A stretch of 48,859 bases of DNA. Source: Gemmatimonadaceae bacterium (lineage in GTDB: Bacteria; Gemmatimonadota; Gemmatimonadetes; Gemmatimonadales; Gemmatimonadaceae). How positions within the stretch are numbered: position 1 is the stretch's first letter; each line of letters starts with the position of its first letter. Under the pieces are notes generated by a model, which saw only the letters and a list, made by a program, of their open reading frames with translations, made no database searches and was not told where the DNA came from. Of the stretch, positions 7,924 through 15,520 are shown in pieces. The stretch spans positions 1 to 48,859 of the forward strand of contig JAUQWM010000059.1 in assembly GCA_030835125.1 (NCBI GenBank). Reading direction: 5' to 3'. A program made the translations under genes and the position numbers.

Positions 7924-9189
7924 ATGGACGAGACTGTCATTCGACTCGCGGTGGCCGCCCTCTGCGGCCTGGCGGTGGGCCTGGAACGGGAGTGGTCAGG
8001 GCACTCGTCCGGCCCGCTCGCCCGGTTTGCGGGCCTCCGGACGTTCCTGCTCATTGGCGCGCTCGGCGGAGTCGCCGGCTGGCTGGTCTCGATGGGAATC
8101 GAGACGGCGGGTGCGGTCCTGCTCGCCGGTGGCTCGGCCCTGATCATCGCTGCCTACATCCAGGGCGCCCGACCGGGGGGCGCCACCATCGAGGGAACCA
8201 CCGAAGTCGCCGCAATGGTCGTGCTGGCGCTCGGCACGCTCGCCGGGCTCGGATTCGTGGAGATCACGAGCGGCGCCACGGCGGTCATGGTCCTGGTCCT
8301 GAACGAGAAGGAGCGGATGCGCTCACTCGTTGTCCGCATCGGGGACCGCGAGCTGCGCGCGGCACTGCAGTTCGCGGTGCTCGCGACGGTGGTGCTGCCC
8401 CTGCTTCCGGCGGGCACGTATGGACCCCTGGGTGGGATCCAGCCGCGGAGCCTGTGGATCGTGGTCCTGCTGTTCTCCGGCCTGAACTTCGCCGGGTACC
8501 TGGCGCGGCGTGCCGTGGGACCCGAGCGCGGGTACGGGGTGACCGGGCTCCTGGGCGGGCTGATCTCCTCGACCGCCGTCACATTCCAGTTCTCGCGCCT
8601 CAGTCGCGAGGACCAGTCGCTCGCGGCCGGACTGGCCACCGGCGTGCTGGGGGCAAGCGTGGTCCTCTTCCCCCGCATCGTGCTGGTCAGTGCGGTGCTG
8701 AACGTGGAGGTCGCGCTGGCGCTGCTGCCGATCCTGGTGCCGCCGTTCCTCGCCGGCGTCATCCTGCTGGTGCTGGCGTTCGCGCGGCGTTGGGGCGCCT
8801 CGCAGTCCGCCCGGCGCGCGGAGCCGATCCAGAGCCCGCTTCGTCTGTGGTCCGCGATCCGCATGGCGGTGGCGCTGCAGCTCGCGATGACGGTGCTGAC
8901 CGCGATCAGCCGGGCGTTCGGCGAAGGTGGCGTGCTGGCGTCGGCGGCGTTGCTGGGGCTCACCGACCTGGACGCACTGACCCTGGCCATGAACCGGATG
9001 GGCACCACCCCGGAGCTGGTCGGTCTCGCGGCGCGCGCGATCGCGATCGGCGCGATCGGGAACGGGGTGTTCAAGACGACGCTGGCGCTCGCGCTCGGCG
9101 GCCCCGGCTACCGTCGCCTGGCCGCCGCGGGCCTGCTGGCGATGGCCGGGACCGGCGCCATCGCCCTCGCCGCCTCGTGGTATGCCTAA
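7924..9189 (+). CDS. MgtC/SapB-type membrane protein with DUF4010 C-terminus
   Basis: A 421-residue inner-membrane protein with about ten hydrophobic segments. The N-terminal part (RLAVAALCGLAVGLEREW, then LRTFLLIGALGG and GARPGGATIEGTTE) is the MgtC/SapB domain; the C-terminal half (LLGGLISSTAVTFQFSRLS, LLGLTDLDALTLAM, IGAIGNGVFKT) matches the DUF4010 domain usually fused to it. MgtC proteins are linked to magnesium starvation and control of the F-type ATPase, but the MgtC-DUF4010 fusion has no established function. A CorA magnesium channel lies 16 kb away. The stop TAA overlaps the stop of the convergent stress protein inside GCCTAACG. Confidence 0.85.
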   Translation: MDETVIRLAVAALCGLAVGLEREWSGHSSGPLARFAGLRTFLLIGALGGVAGWLVSMGIETAGAVLLAGGSALIIAAYIQGARPGGATIEGTTEVAAMVVLALGTLAGLGFVEITSGATAVMVLVLNEKERMRSLVVRIGDRELRAALQFAVLATVVLPLLPAGTYGPLGGIQPRSLWIVVLLFSGLNFAGYLARRAVGPERGYGVTGLLGGLISSTAVTFQFSRLSREDQSLAAGLATGVLGASVVLFPRIVLVSAVLNVEVALALLPILVPPFLAGVILLVLAFARRWGASQSARRAEPIQSPLRLWSAIRMAVALQLAMTVLTAISRAFGEGGVLASAALLGLTDLDALTLAMNRMGTTPELVGLAARAIAIGAIGNGVFKTTLALALGGPGYRRLAAAGLLAMAGTGAIALAASWYA

Positions 9190-10475
9190 CGGGTGAACTG
9201 CAGGATCGTCTGCCCGCGCCCGTGGGCGATGCGGAGCACCCAGTCCCGTCCCTTCTCGTCCTGCAGCATGTCGATGGCCGTCACGCCCGCGATACCGCGC
9301 GTCAGGTGCCGTCGTACGCCCTTGAAGTCGCCCAGCATCACGTCCACGCGACGGTCGTTGTGGTCCCAGGTCACGCCCAGGAACGGGTAGTCGTGCTCCT
9401 GGGCCTGCGCGCCCATCTCGGGATCGTCGACCTCGAGCGCGGCGATCCGGCCCACGTTGCGCTTGGTGAAGGCATCCAGCTGCGGTCCCCACTCGGCCTG
9501 CGGAATGGGCACGCGCTCGCTGCTGGGCGACCAGGCGAGCCGGCGCTCATTCGCGAGGGCCGGAACCGCCAACACCGCGCACTGTGCGCCGCGCACGAGG
9601 CCCGTCGCCGTGCTGCCGACGAGGATGCGGTCCACGAGGCCCACACCGCGGCTGCCGGTGACCACGAGGTCTGCCTGCGCCGACCGCGCGAACTCGAGGA
9701 TCTCCTTCGACGGCTTGCCGGTGCGCGAGATCGTCTCGACCGTCACGGTCGCGGGCAATGCCAGCTCGGCCTTCATGCGCTCGAACGCGGGACCGAGTCC
9801 TTCGCCGAACAGCGACATCCACGCGGCAAAGGCGTCGGGTTGCAGCTCCATGCGCGGCGCGACGTGGACGAGGTAAGCGATCCGCAGCGTGTCGAACAGG
9901 CCCATCGCCGTGCGCGCGGCCCGGACGCTGGCCATGCTGAAGTCGGTCGCGATCACCACGCGACTGGGGAGGTGCTGGAAGTCCGGCGGCACCGCAAGGA
10001 CGGGCGTCCGGGCCAGCCGCAGCGAATGGAGCGCGGTCTCGCCACCGAAGAGCCGGTCGAGCAGCTCATGGTGTCCGAGGCCCACGACGATCACGCGCGC
10101 GTGGACGTCGCGCGCCATCCGGGCGATCACCGCGGGAGGATCGCCGTCGAGGACCGCGATCTTCCAGGCCGCGGCAGCGGAACCGATCGCCGTCACCTGG
10201 GTCTGGACTCGCTGCGTCAGGGCCTGCCGACGCGCGCGATCGGTGTCGATCGGCGGGATCATCATGCCGTAGTCAGCGGCCACGAGGGGCAGTGTCTCGA
10301 CCACGGCGAGCACCACCACGTCGGCACCTGTGTGGCGCGACAGGAGGGAAGCGGCCCGCATGGCTGCTTCCGCCGACGACGTGCCGTCCGTCGCAACGAG
10401 GATGGGGCCGAGGGTCGTGGACTCCTCGATCGTCGCGGCAAATCCCGTCTCGGCGCGGTCAGTCATGGTTCCCAT
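9186..10475 (-). CDS. Tandem universal-stress protein with DUF5335-like C-terminal domain
   Basis: A 429-residue protein with two UspA domains: about 22-163 (ILVATDGTSSAEAAMRAA, ARVIVVGLGHHELLDRLFGG) and about 172-312 (RVVIATDFSMASVRAARTAM, ADLVVTGSRGVGLVDRILVG). The second has the ATP-binding-type G-x2-G-x9-G(S/T) pattern (GSRGVGLVDRILVGSTATGLV). After that, about 325-429 form a separate domain starting PIPQAEWGPQLDAF and ending DWVLRIAHGRGQTILQF, which I recognise as resembling DUF5335; that call is from memory of the family. The ATG at 10475 is preferred because GGAGG lies ten bases upstream. Tandem Usp proteins act in stress survival; the extra domain is unusual. The stop TAG overlaps the MgtC-like gene's TAA. 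Confidence 0.8.
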   Translation of the reverse strand: MGTMTDRAETGFAATIEESTTLGPILVATDGTSSAEAAMRAASLLSRHTGADVVVLAVVETLPLVAADYGMMIPPIDTDRARRQALTQRVQTQVTAIGSAAAAWKIAVLDGDPPAVIARMARDVHARVIVVGLGHHELLDRLFGGETALHSLRLARTPVLAVPPDFQHLPSRVVIATDFSMASVRAARTAMGLFDTLRIAYLVHVAPRMELQPDAFAAWMSLFGEGLGPAFERMKAELALPATVTVETISRTGKPSKEILEFARSAQADLVVTGSRGVGLVDRILVGSTATGLVRGAQCAVLAVPALANERRLAWSPSSERVPIPQAEWGPQLDAFTKRNVGRIAALEVDDPEMGAQAQEHDYPFLGVTWDHNDRRVDVMLGDFKGVRRHLTRGIAGVTAIDMLQDEKGRDWVLRIAHGRGQTILQFTR

Positions 10476-10605
10476 TGTATTGGTGCCTCCGGTTGCCAGC
10501 TGCGGCGGAACCACGCGGTCCCGTAATGCTCAATCTCCCGACCAGGGAGCGCTGCCACCGTAGTCCCCTCGCTGAATGCTTGTGAGGAACCGGCACGTGT
10601 AGCCG

Positions 10606-12528
10606 TCAGGGGATTCCCGATGGGATCGCCAGGGGACCGCGACGTCGCGCCGGCAGGCTCGCGCGTATGGCGTTCACGATGACGGCGACATCGATGACTT
10701 CCTGCAGCAAAGCCCCCGCCACCGGGGTGATGTACCCGCCAGCCGCGAAAAGCATCGCGATCGCACTCAGCGTCAACCCGACCCAGATGCTCTGTCGCGC
10801 GATCCGCATCGTGCGCTGGCCGATTCTCAGGGCCTCGATCACCCGACTGAGGTCGTCGTTGAGGATCACGATGTCCGCGGCCTCGGCGGTGATTCCGCCG
10901 CCATGTCCCGCCAGCGCGATGCCGACGTCAGCGCGCGACAGCGCGGGTGCGTCATTCGTCCCGTCGCCCACCATGAGGACGGATTGACCGGCCTCCGCCA
11001 TGGCGGCCACCCGCGCGACTTTCTCCCCGGGAAGCAGCAACGCCTCGAACTCGGTGATGCCGACCTGTGCCGCGACGGCGGCGGTGTTGGCGACGTCATC
11101 GCCGGAGAGCAGGACGGTCCGCGTGATGCCAAGCGTCGTGAGGCCGGCGACGAGTTCGCGTGCGCCGGGCCGGACCTCATCCGCGTAGTCGATGCGCCCG
11201 GCGATGGCGTCGTCGATGATCACCCACGCGCGCAGCGCCGTGCCGTCCGGCTCGTCGAGCGGCGTGCCGGGTTCCACACGATCCAGCGCAAAGCGCCGGG
11301 AACCCACGGCGATGCGGCGCCCCTCGACCACGCCCGCGACGCCCTGGCCGGGCGTCTCGTGCACGTCAACCGCCACCGGCAGGAGGGGCGTCGCGACGAG
11401 CGCGGCGTCGACCACCGGCCTCGCGAGCTGGTGTCCCGATCGCATCTCGACGGCCGCGGCGAGCCGCAGGACTTCGCGCTCCGGAAGATCCGACAGGGTG
11501 GCGACGTGCGACACTTGCGGCTGCCCGACCGTCAACGTGCCGGTCTTGTCGAAGACAGCAACGCGGAGCCCGTCGAGGCGCTCCAGCGCACCGCCCGTCC
11601 GGATGATCACCTGGCGCGCCGCCGCGCGGTTGATGCCACCGATGATGGCGATCGGCGTGGCCAGGATGAGCGGGCACGGTGTGGCGACCACCAGCACCGC
11701 GAGCACGCGCACCGGGTCGCCCGACAGGAACCACGCCACCAGGCACCACGCGATGGTGATGGGGGTGAACCAGACCGCATACCGATCGGCCAACCGCTGG
11801 AGCGGCGCCTTGCTCGCCTCCGCCGACCGCACCAGGTCCACGATGCGCGCGTACTGGCTGTCCCTGGCGACGGCCGTCGCGGCCAGGACGAATGCGCCCT
11901 CGAGGTTCAGCGTGCCGCTGAGGAGCCGCTTCCCCGGGACGGCCTCGATGGCCATCGGCTCGCCGGTGATGCGCGACGTGTCCACGTGCGACCTCCCTTC
12001 GTCGACGACGCCATCGCACGGGACCATCTCGCCGGGGCGCACGAGCAACCGGTCGCCGACGACGATGACCTCCACCGGGATGTCCGCAATCACGTCACCC
12101 GCCACCCGGTGGGCGATGCGCGGCGCATCGGCCTCCAGGGCACGGACCGCGCGAGACGCGCGTCCCTCGGCGTAGCGCTCGAGGGCCTCGCCACCGCTCT
12201 GCATCAGGACCACGATCAGCCCGGCGAGGGGTTCCCGCAGCGCCACCGCGGTGAGGATCGCGAGCGTGGCGACGACGTCCGTGGCCAGGTGCCCGCGGGC
12301 GATGCCGTGCAGCGTGCGCCAGGCCAGCGGCAGCCCCGTGACGAGGAGTCCGAGCATCCACGCGCGGACCGCCCACGGTTCACTGCCGAACTGGTAGCGG
12401 AGGACGGCGCCGCTGATGACGAAGGTGAGGGCGACCGCCGGCACCGCCGTCGCCCGCCACACGCCGGCGGCTCGCGCCGCCGGCGCCTCCGGCATGCCGG
12501 GTCGGGCGGGATCGCCCATGGGCGCCAT
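10606..12528 (-). CDS. P1B-type metal-transporting P-type ATPase with TPCP motif
   Basis: A 640-residue heavy-metal pump of the inner membrane. It shows the actuator motif TGEPMAIEA, the membrane metal site VVATPCPLILATPIA, the phosphorylation site FDKTGTLTVG, the nucleotide-domain HQLARPV (the HP-locus equivalent) and the hinge MVGDGTNDAPAL. There is no N-terminal metal-binding domain. The membrane motif is TPC rather than the CPC typical of copper and zinc/cadmium pumps, so the metal is uncertain; iron, nickel, manganese or cobalt are all possible. Start at 12528 leaves a 14-base gap from the 16-haem cytochrome stop, so the gene is probably in the same transcript. A link between metal (for example iron) export or supply and cytochrome assembly is only inference. 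Confidence 0.87.
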   Translation of the reverse strand: MAPMGDPARPGMPEAPAARAAGVWRATAVPAVALTFVISGAVLRYQFGSEPWAVRAWMLGLLVTGLPLAWRTLHGIARGHLATDVVATLAILTAVALREPLAGLIVVLMQSGGEALERYAEGRASRAVRALEADAPRIAHRVAGDVIADIPVEVIVVGDRLLVRPGEMVPCDGVVDEGRSHVDTSRITGEPMAIEAVPGKRLLSGTLNLEGAFVLAATAVARDSQYARIVDLVRSAEASKAPLQRLADRYAVWFTPITIAWCLVAWFLSGDPVRVLAVLVVATPCPLILATPIAIIGGINRAAARQVIIRTGGALERLDGLRVAVFDKTGTLTVGQPQVSHVATLSDLPEREVLRLAAAVEMRSGHQLARPVVDAALVATPLLPVAVDVHETPGQGVAGVVEGRRIAVGSRRFALDRVEPGTPLDEPDGTALRAWVIIDDAIAGRIDYADEVRPGARELVAGLTTLGITRTVLLSGDDVANTAAVAAQVGITEFEALLLPGEKVARVAAMAEAGQSVLMVGDGTNDAPALSRADVGIALAGHGGGITAEAADIVILNDDLSRVIEALRIGQRTMRIARQSIWVGLTLSAIAMLFAAGGYITPVAGALLQEVIDVAVIVNAIRASLPARRRGPLAIPSGIP

Positions 12529-12542
12529 GCGTCCGGAGGTGC

Positions 12543-14033
12543 CTAACGGGCTCCGGGCACCTTGAGGTGGCACAGCAGGCACTGCGTGACGTTGCGGGTC
12601 GCCAGCCGCTCGGCGCGGAAGCCCGGCCCATGGGGGTTCACTCCCCACCCCGTCGTGGAGTGACAGGCGAGGCAGTCCCGCTGTGCATGGCAGGTCGCGC
12701 AACTCTGCAGTCCCTGCCGCGCCGCGCGCCCGTGCTGCAGCAACCACTGTGGCTGCGCGTTGTGGAATGCGACGTCGAGGCGGCCCTTCGAGGCCAGCCC
12801 GGACTCACGGTGGCAGCTGCGGCAGAACAATTCGGCATTGTGGCACGACGCGCACTCCGTCTCGCGTCCATAGGAATCCGCGGCGTGTCGCTGGACGAAG
12901 TTCGCGCGATGGAAGCGGCGCTGGTTGTCGCCCGCGTGGCAGTCGGAGCAGAAGCGCTGGGCGTGGCAACCGGCGCAGGAGACCGGCGACGCGGCGGCGC
13001 GCGGCCCATGGGTCCTGGAAAACCCGGCCTCGTGGACGCGCACGATGCGCGGTGCCGTGGGCGTGGTGTCCGACTGCGCCGGCTGCGCCGGCATCGCCAG
13101 CGCGATCGGGCGGAACCGGGCCGGCTGCAGCTTGAGCTGCACGCCCGGGGCACCGCCTCGCTCCGCCATCGGCAGCCGCGCAATCACGTCGGACGCGCCG
13201 GCGCCGACGTGGCAGCTGGTGCAACTCGGGCGCGCGTGGCACGCGGCACACCGCGCGACATTCGACCGCGCCGCGGGGCCGTGGAGGACGGCGAAATCCG
13301 CGTCGGCGTGATCGGCGGGAATGGGATACACGGCGGGTCGGCCGGCCACGAGGCTCGCCACGCGGTCGTCCCGGCCAAGGGCGGCGATGATCGGCTGCGT
13401 GGACGCATTCACGTGGCAGCGGGCGCAGGACTCCCGCGCGTGGCAGACGGCGCAACTCGCGGCGGCGACGGGGGTGACCGGGCTGTGCGCGGCGGCGAAG
13501 TCGGAGCGCTCGTGCGAGGCCGGCTTCGGCAGCCCCGCGACCTGGTCCCGCGTCAGGCCGGTGGCGGCGGTCAGGGCGACGTGGCAGGTCGCACACCGGT
13601 TGTCGTTCCCGAGGTGCGCCGAGGCGCGATGCGTGTGGCAGCCCAGGCACCCTTCAGGCGCCGCGGGATGGATGTCCATGCGCCGCGTGGCGGTGCCGCC
13701 GTGGCAGGTCGTGCAGGCGCGGCCGGTCGAGTCCACCTGGCGCGCGTGCGCCGGGTGCGAGTATCGCAGCAGTCCGGCGACAGGCGCCGGCCGTTGCCAG
13801 GAGACGGTCCGGGCATCGGTTCCGTTGTGGCACTCGCGACAGGAGGCCTCGGACGGCATGGAAGACGCCGCGTCACCGGTGGCGATGCCGGCGTGGCAGC
13901 TCTCGCACAGCGGGAAGAGGCGCTCATGACGCTGGTGCGGGAACGGCGCCTCGCCGCCGCGACGCTGCGCGGCAACGGGTGCCGCGATCGCGATCGATGC
14001 GCCGACCGCCAACCACCAGGCGCGCGTCGTCAT
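12543..14033 (-). CDS. Secreted 16-haem c-type cytochrome
   Basis: A 496-residue exported protein with a signal peptide (MTTRAWWLAVGASIAIAAPVAAQ) and 16 CXXCH motifs, at about residues 43, 65, 107, 129, 147, 194, 203, 262, 271, 353, 362, 394, 404, 445, 454 and 485. Ten of them form five close pairs with only four or five residues between motifs (for example CAVCHARESCARCH), a repeated module. The protein is otherwise rich in His, providing distal ligands. The ATG at 14033 overlaps the barrel gene's stop as ATGA. A multihaem protein coupled to an outer-membrane barrel is the hallmark of porin-cytochrome conduits, so I infer that this one sits in the barrel or docks on one face of it. The stop codon lies in GCCTAACG. 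I could not place it in a named cytochrome family. Confidence 0.9.
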   Translation of the reverse strand: MTTRAWWLAVGASIAIAAPVAAQRRGGEAPFPHQRHERLFPLCESCHAGIATGDAASSMPSEASCRECHNGTDARTVSWQRPAPVAGLLRYSHPAHARQVDSTGRACTTCHGGTATRRMDIHPAAPEGCLGCHTHRASAHLGNDNRCATCHVALTAATGLTRDQVAGLPKPASHERSDFAAAHSPVTPVAAASCAVCHARESCARCHVNASTQPIIAALGRDDRVASLVAGRPAVYPIPADHADADFAVLHGPAARSNVARCAACHARPSCTSCHVGAGASDVIARLPMAERGGAPGVQLKLQPARFRPIALAMPAQPAQSDTTPTAPRIVRVHEAGFSRTHGPRAAASPVSCAGCHAQRFCSDCHAGDNQRRFHRANFVQRHAADSYGRETECASCHNAELFCRSCHRESGLASKGRLDVAFHNAQPQWLLQHGRAARQGLQSCATCHAQRDCLACHSTTGWGVNPHGPGFRAERLATRNVTQCLLCHLKVPGAR

Positions 14034-15520
14034 GGCACCCGTCCCGCGCCCGTCGCTGCCCCGGGATCCCGTCCGACGGTCCATTCCAGCCTCAGGGAGA
14101 AGCGGCGCTGGCTCCAGTCGGGCGACGGGGCGCCCTGCGTCAGCTTGTGCCGGTAGAACGCCCCGTCCGCCACCAGCCGGACGTCCGTGCCGAGGCGCGT
14201 GCCGCCCTCGACGCGCAGCCCGGTGACCCGTCCGGTGCCGACGCGGAACTCGTAGATGTGCTGCAGGCCGCTGGCCGCGATGCCGAGGTACCGCGACTCG
14301 TCAGGCATCCAGCGCGCCCCCGCGACCATGTCGTTCAGCGAGGCGCCGAAGCCGATGTCGATGTCGTAGTCGGCGTAGACGAGCCACTGGTCGCGCGGGA
14401 TCCACTCGGCGCCCGCGCCGGCGCGCCAGCCGCCCGACTCGAGCGGCATCGACTCGAGGCCCTCGTCGGTGTCGTCGTATTCACGCCGGGCGCCGCGGGC
14501 GTCGACGCTCCACCGCGCGTCGGCCGAGCGCCAGCCCACCGTGGCCCGCAGCTCGTCGAACGCGACCGGGGAGAAGGCGCCCCAGATGGTCCAGGCATCG
14601 AAGAACGGCCGGTGGCGCCTGGCCTCGAGCGACATGGACGTGGAACGCGCCACCGGCCGCGACACGCGCAGGAGGGCGTCGTTGAACTGCCGCTCGCCAA
14701 GGTCCCAGGCCAGGGACCCGTCGATCGAGGCGCCCATCAGGCGCACCGAGGCGTCGGCGGCGACCCGCTCGGAGTACAGCGCGCCCCGGTCGGCGCGGAT
14801 GACGCGCTGCCAGGTGGCGGACGCCACGCCCCGGGTGCCTAACGGTGCCCCGGCCGTGAGGCCGAGCAGCCAGCCATCCTCGTCAGGCGGCAGGTCGTCG
14901 ATGGCGCCGAGTTCGGCGCCGGTCACCGGGTCGTTGAGCCCGACCACGAGGCTCCGGCCCCCGAAGGCCTCGAGGCGCGCCCGGCCCCGGCGCACCAGCA
15001 CCGAGGCGCCGTCGTAGTTGTGGACCCCCAGGCCGCCGGTGGCCCACTGCCGGCCGAGGCGGGTGCGGACACCGCCGCGATCCACCTCCAGCCAGGCCTC
15101 GATGGCGTCGAACGCATCGTCGGAGCGCGGCCACGAGGGCGAGTCACCCAGGGCACCGCGCGCGCGCACGTGCGCCTGCAGGCTGATCCCCTGGCCGAAG
15201 CCCCACGCCACCGCGCGAAGGTCCTGGACCACCGGCGTCGCCATCGCACGGTCACCCGAGCTGCGGAACCGGCAATACGGCTCGTCGCCCACGCACCGCA
15301 CCAGGCGACCGTCCGCCATCGTCCGGAAGGCGCCGGTCCCCGTGGTCTGGCCCACGGGTACGCTATCCTCCACGAGGGGTCGCAGGTCCACCCCCTGCAT
15401 CGAACTCGTCCCGGTGATCCGCACGCCCTGCGCGCCCACGACCGGCGACCACGCCAGCCCGAGCGCGGCGGCCGTCGCCAGGTGCCGCAACCCGGAGAAC
15501 CCGTGAAGGCGCGCGATCAT
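14030..15520 (-). CDS. Outer-membrane beta-barrel protein of the multihaem cluster
   Basis: A 496-residue exported protein: signal peptide MIARLHGFSGLRHLATAAALGLAWSPVVGAQ, then a long series of alternating, amphipathic strands with aromatic ends (for example ISLQAHVRARG, RTRLGRQWA, ARLEAFGGRS, DGSLAWDLG, MSLEARRHRP, LRATVGWRSA, WRAGAGAEWI, QWLVYADYDIDIG, RFSLRLEWTV). There are no haem motifs. Roughly 18-22 strands can be guessed, similar in scale to MtrB/PioB barrels, but no sequence relationship to those families is claimed. One cysteine pair (RCVGDEPYC) lies near the N-terminus. It is translationally coupled at both ends (ATGA overlaps) to the 20-haem and 16-haem cytochromes, which supports a role as the pore of an electron conduit. 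The alternative is a specific porin of another function. Confidence 0.75.
   Translation of the reverse strand: MIARLHGFSGLRHLATAAALGLAWSPVVGAQGVRITGTSSMQGVDLRPLVEDSVPVGQTTGTGAFRTMADGRLVRCVGDEPYCRFRSSGDRAMATPVVQDLRAVAWGFGQGISLQAHVRARGALGDSPSWPRSDDAFDAIEAWLEVDRGGVRTRLGRQWATGGLGVHNYDGASVLVRRGRARLEAFGGRSLVVGLNDPVTGAELGAIDDLPPDEDGWLLGLTAGAPLGTRGVASATWQRVIRADRGALYSERVAADASVRLMGASIDGSLAWDLGERQFNDALLRVSRPVARSTSMSLEARRHRPFFDAWTIWGAFSPVAFDELRATVGWRSADARWSVDARGARREYDDTDEGLESMPLESGGWRAGAGAEWIPRDQWLVYADYDIDIGFGASLNDMVAGARWMPDESRYLGIAASGLQHIYEFRVGTGRVTGLRVEGGTRLGTDVRLVADGAFYRHKLTQGAPSPDWSQRRFSLRLEWTVGRDPGAATGAGRVP

Noticed and set aside
7797-10526. 909-codon plus-strand open frame over mgtC and usp genes
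   Set aside because: The MgtC-like and Usp proteins are unmistakable in other frames and no motif is seen in this one.
12528-12747. N-terminal extension of the P-type ATPase
   Set aside because: It would overlap the end of the 16-haem cytochrome in another frame and has no metal-binding motif.
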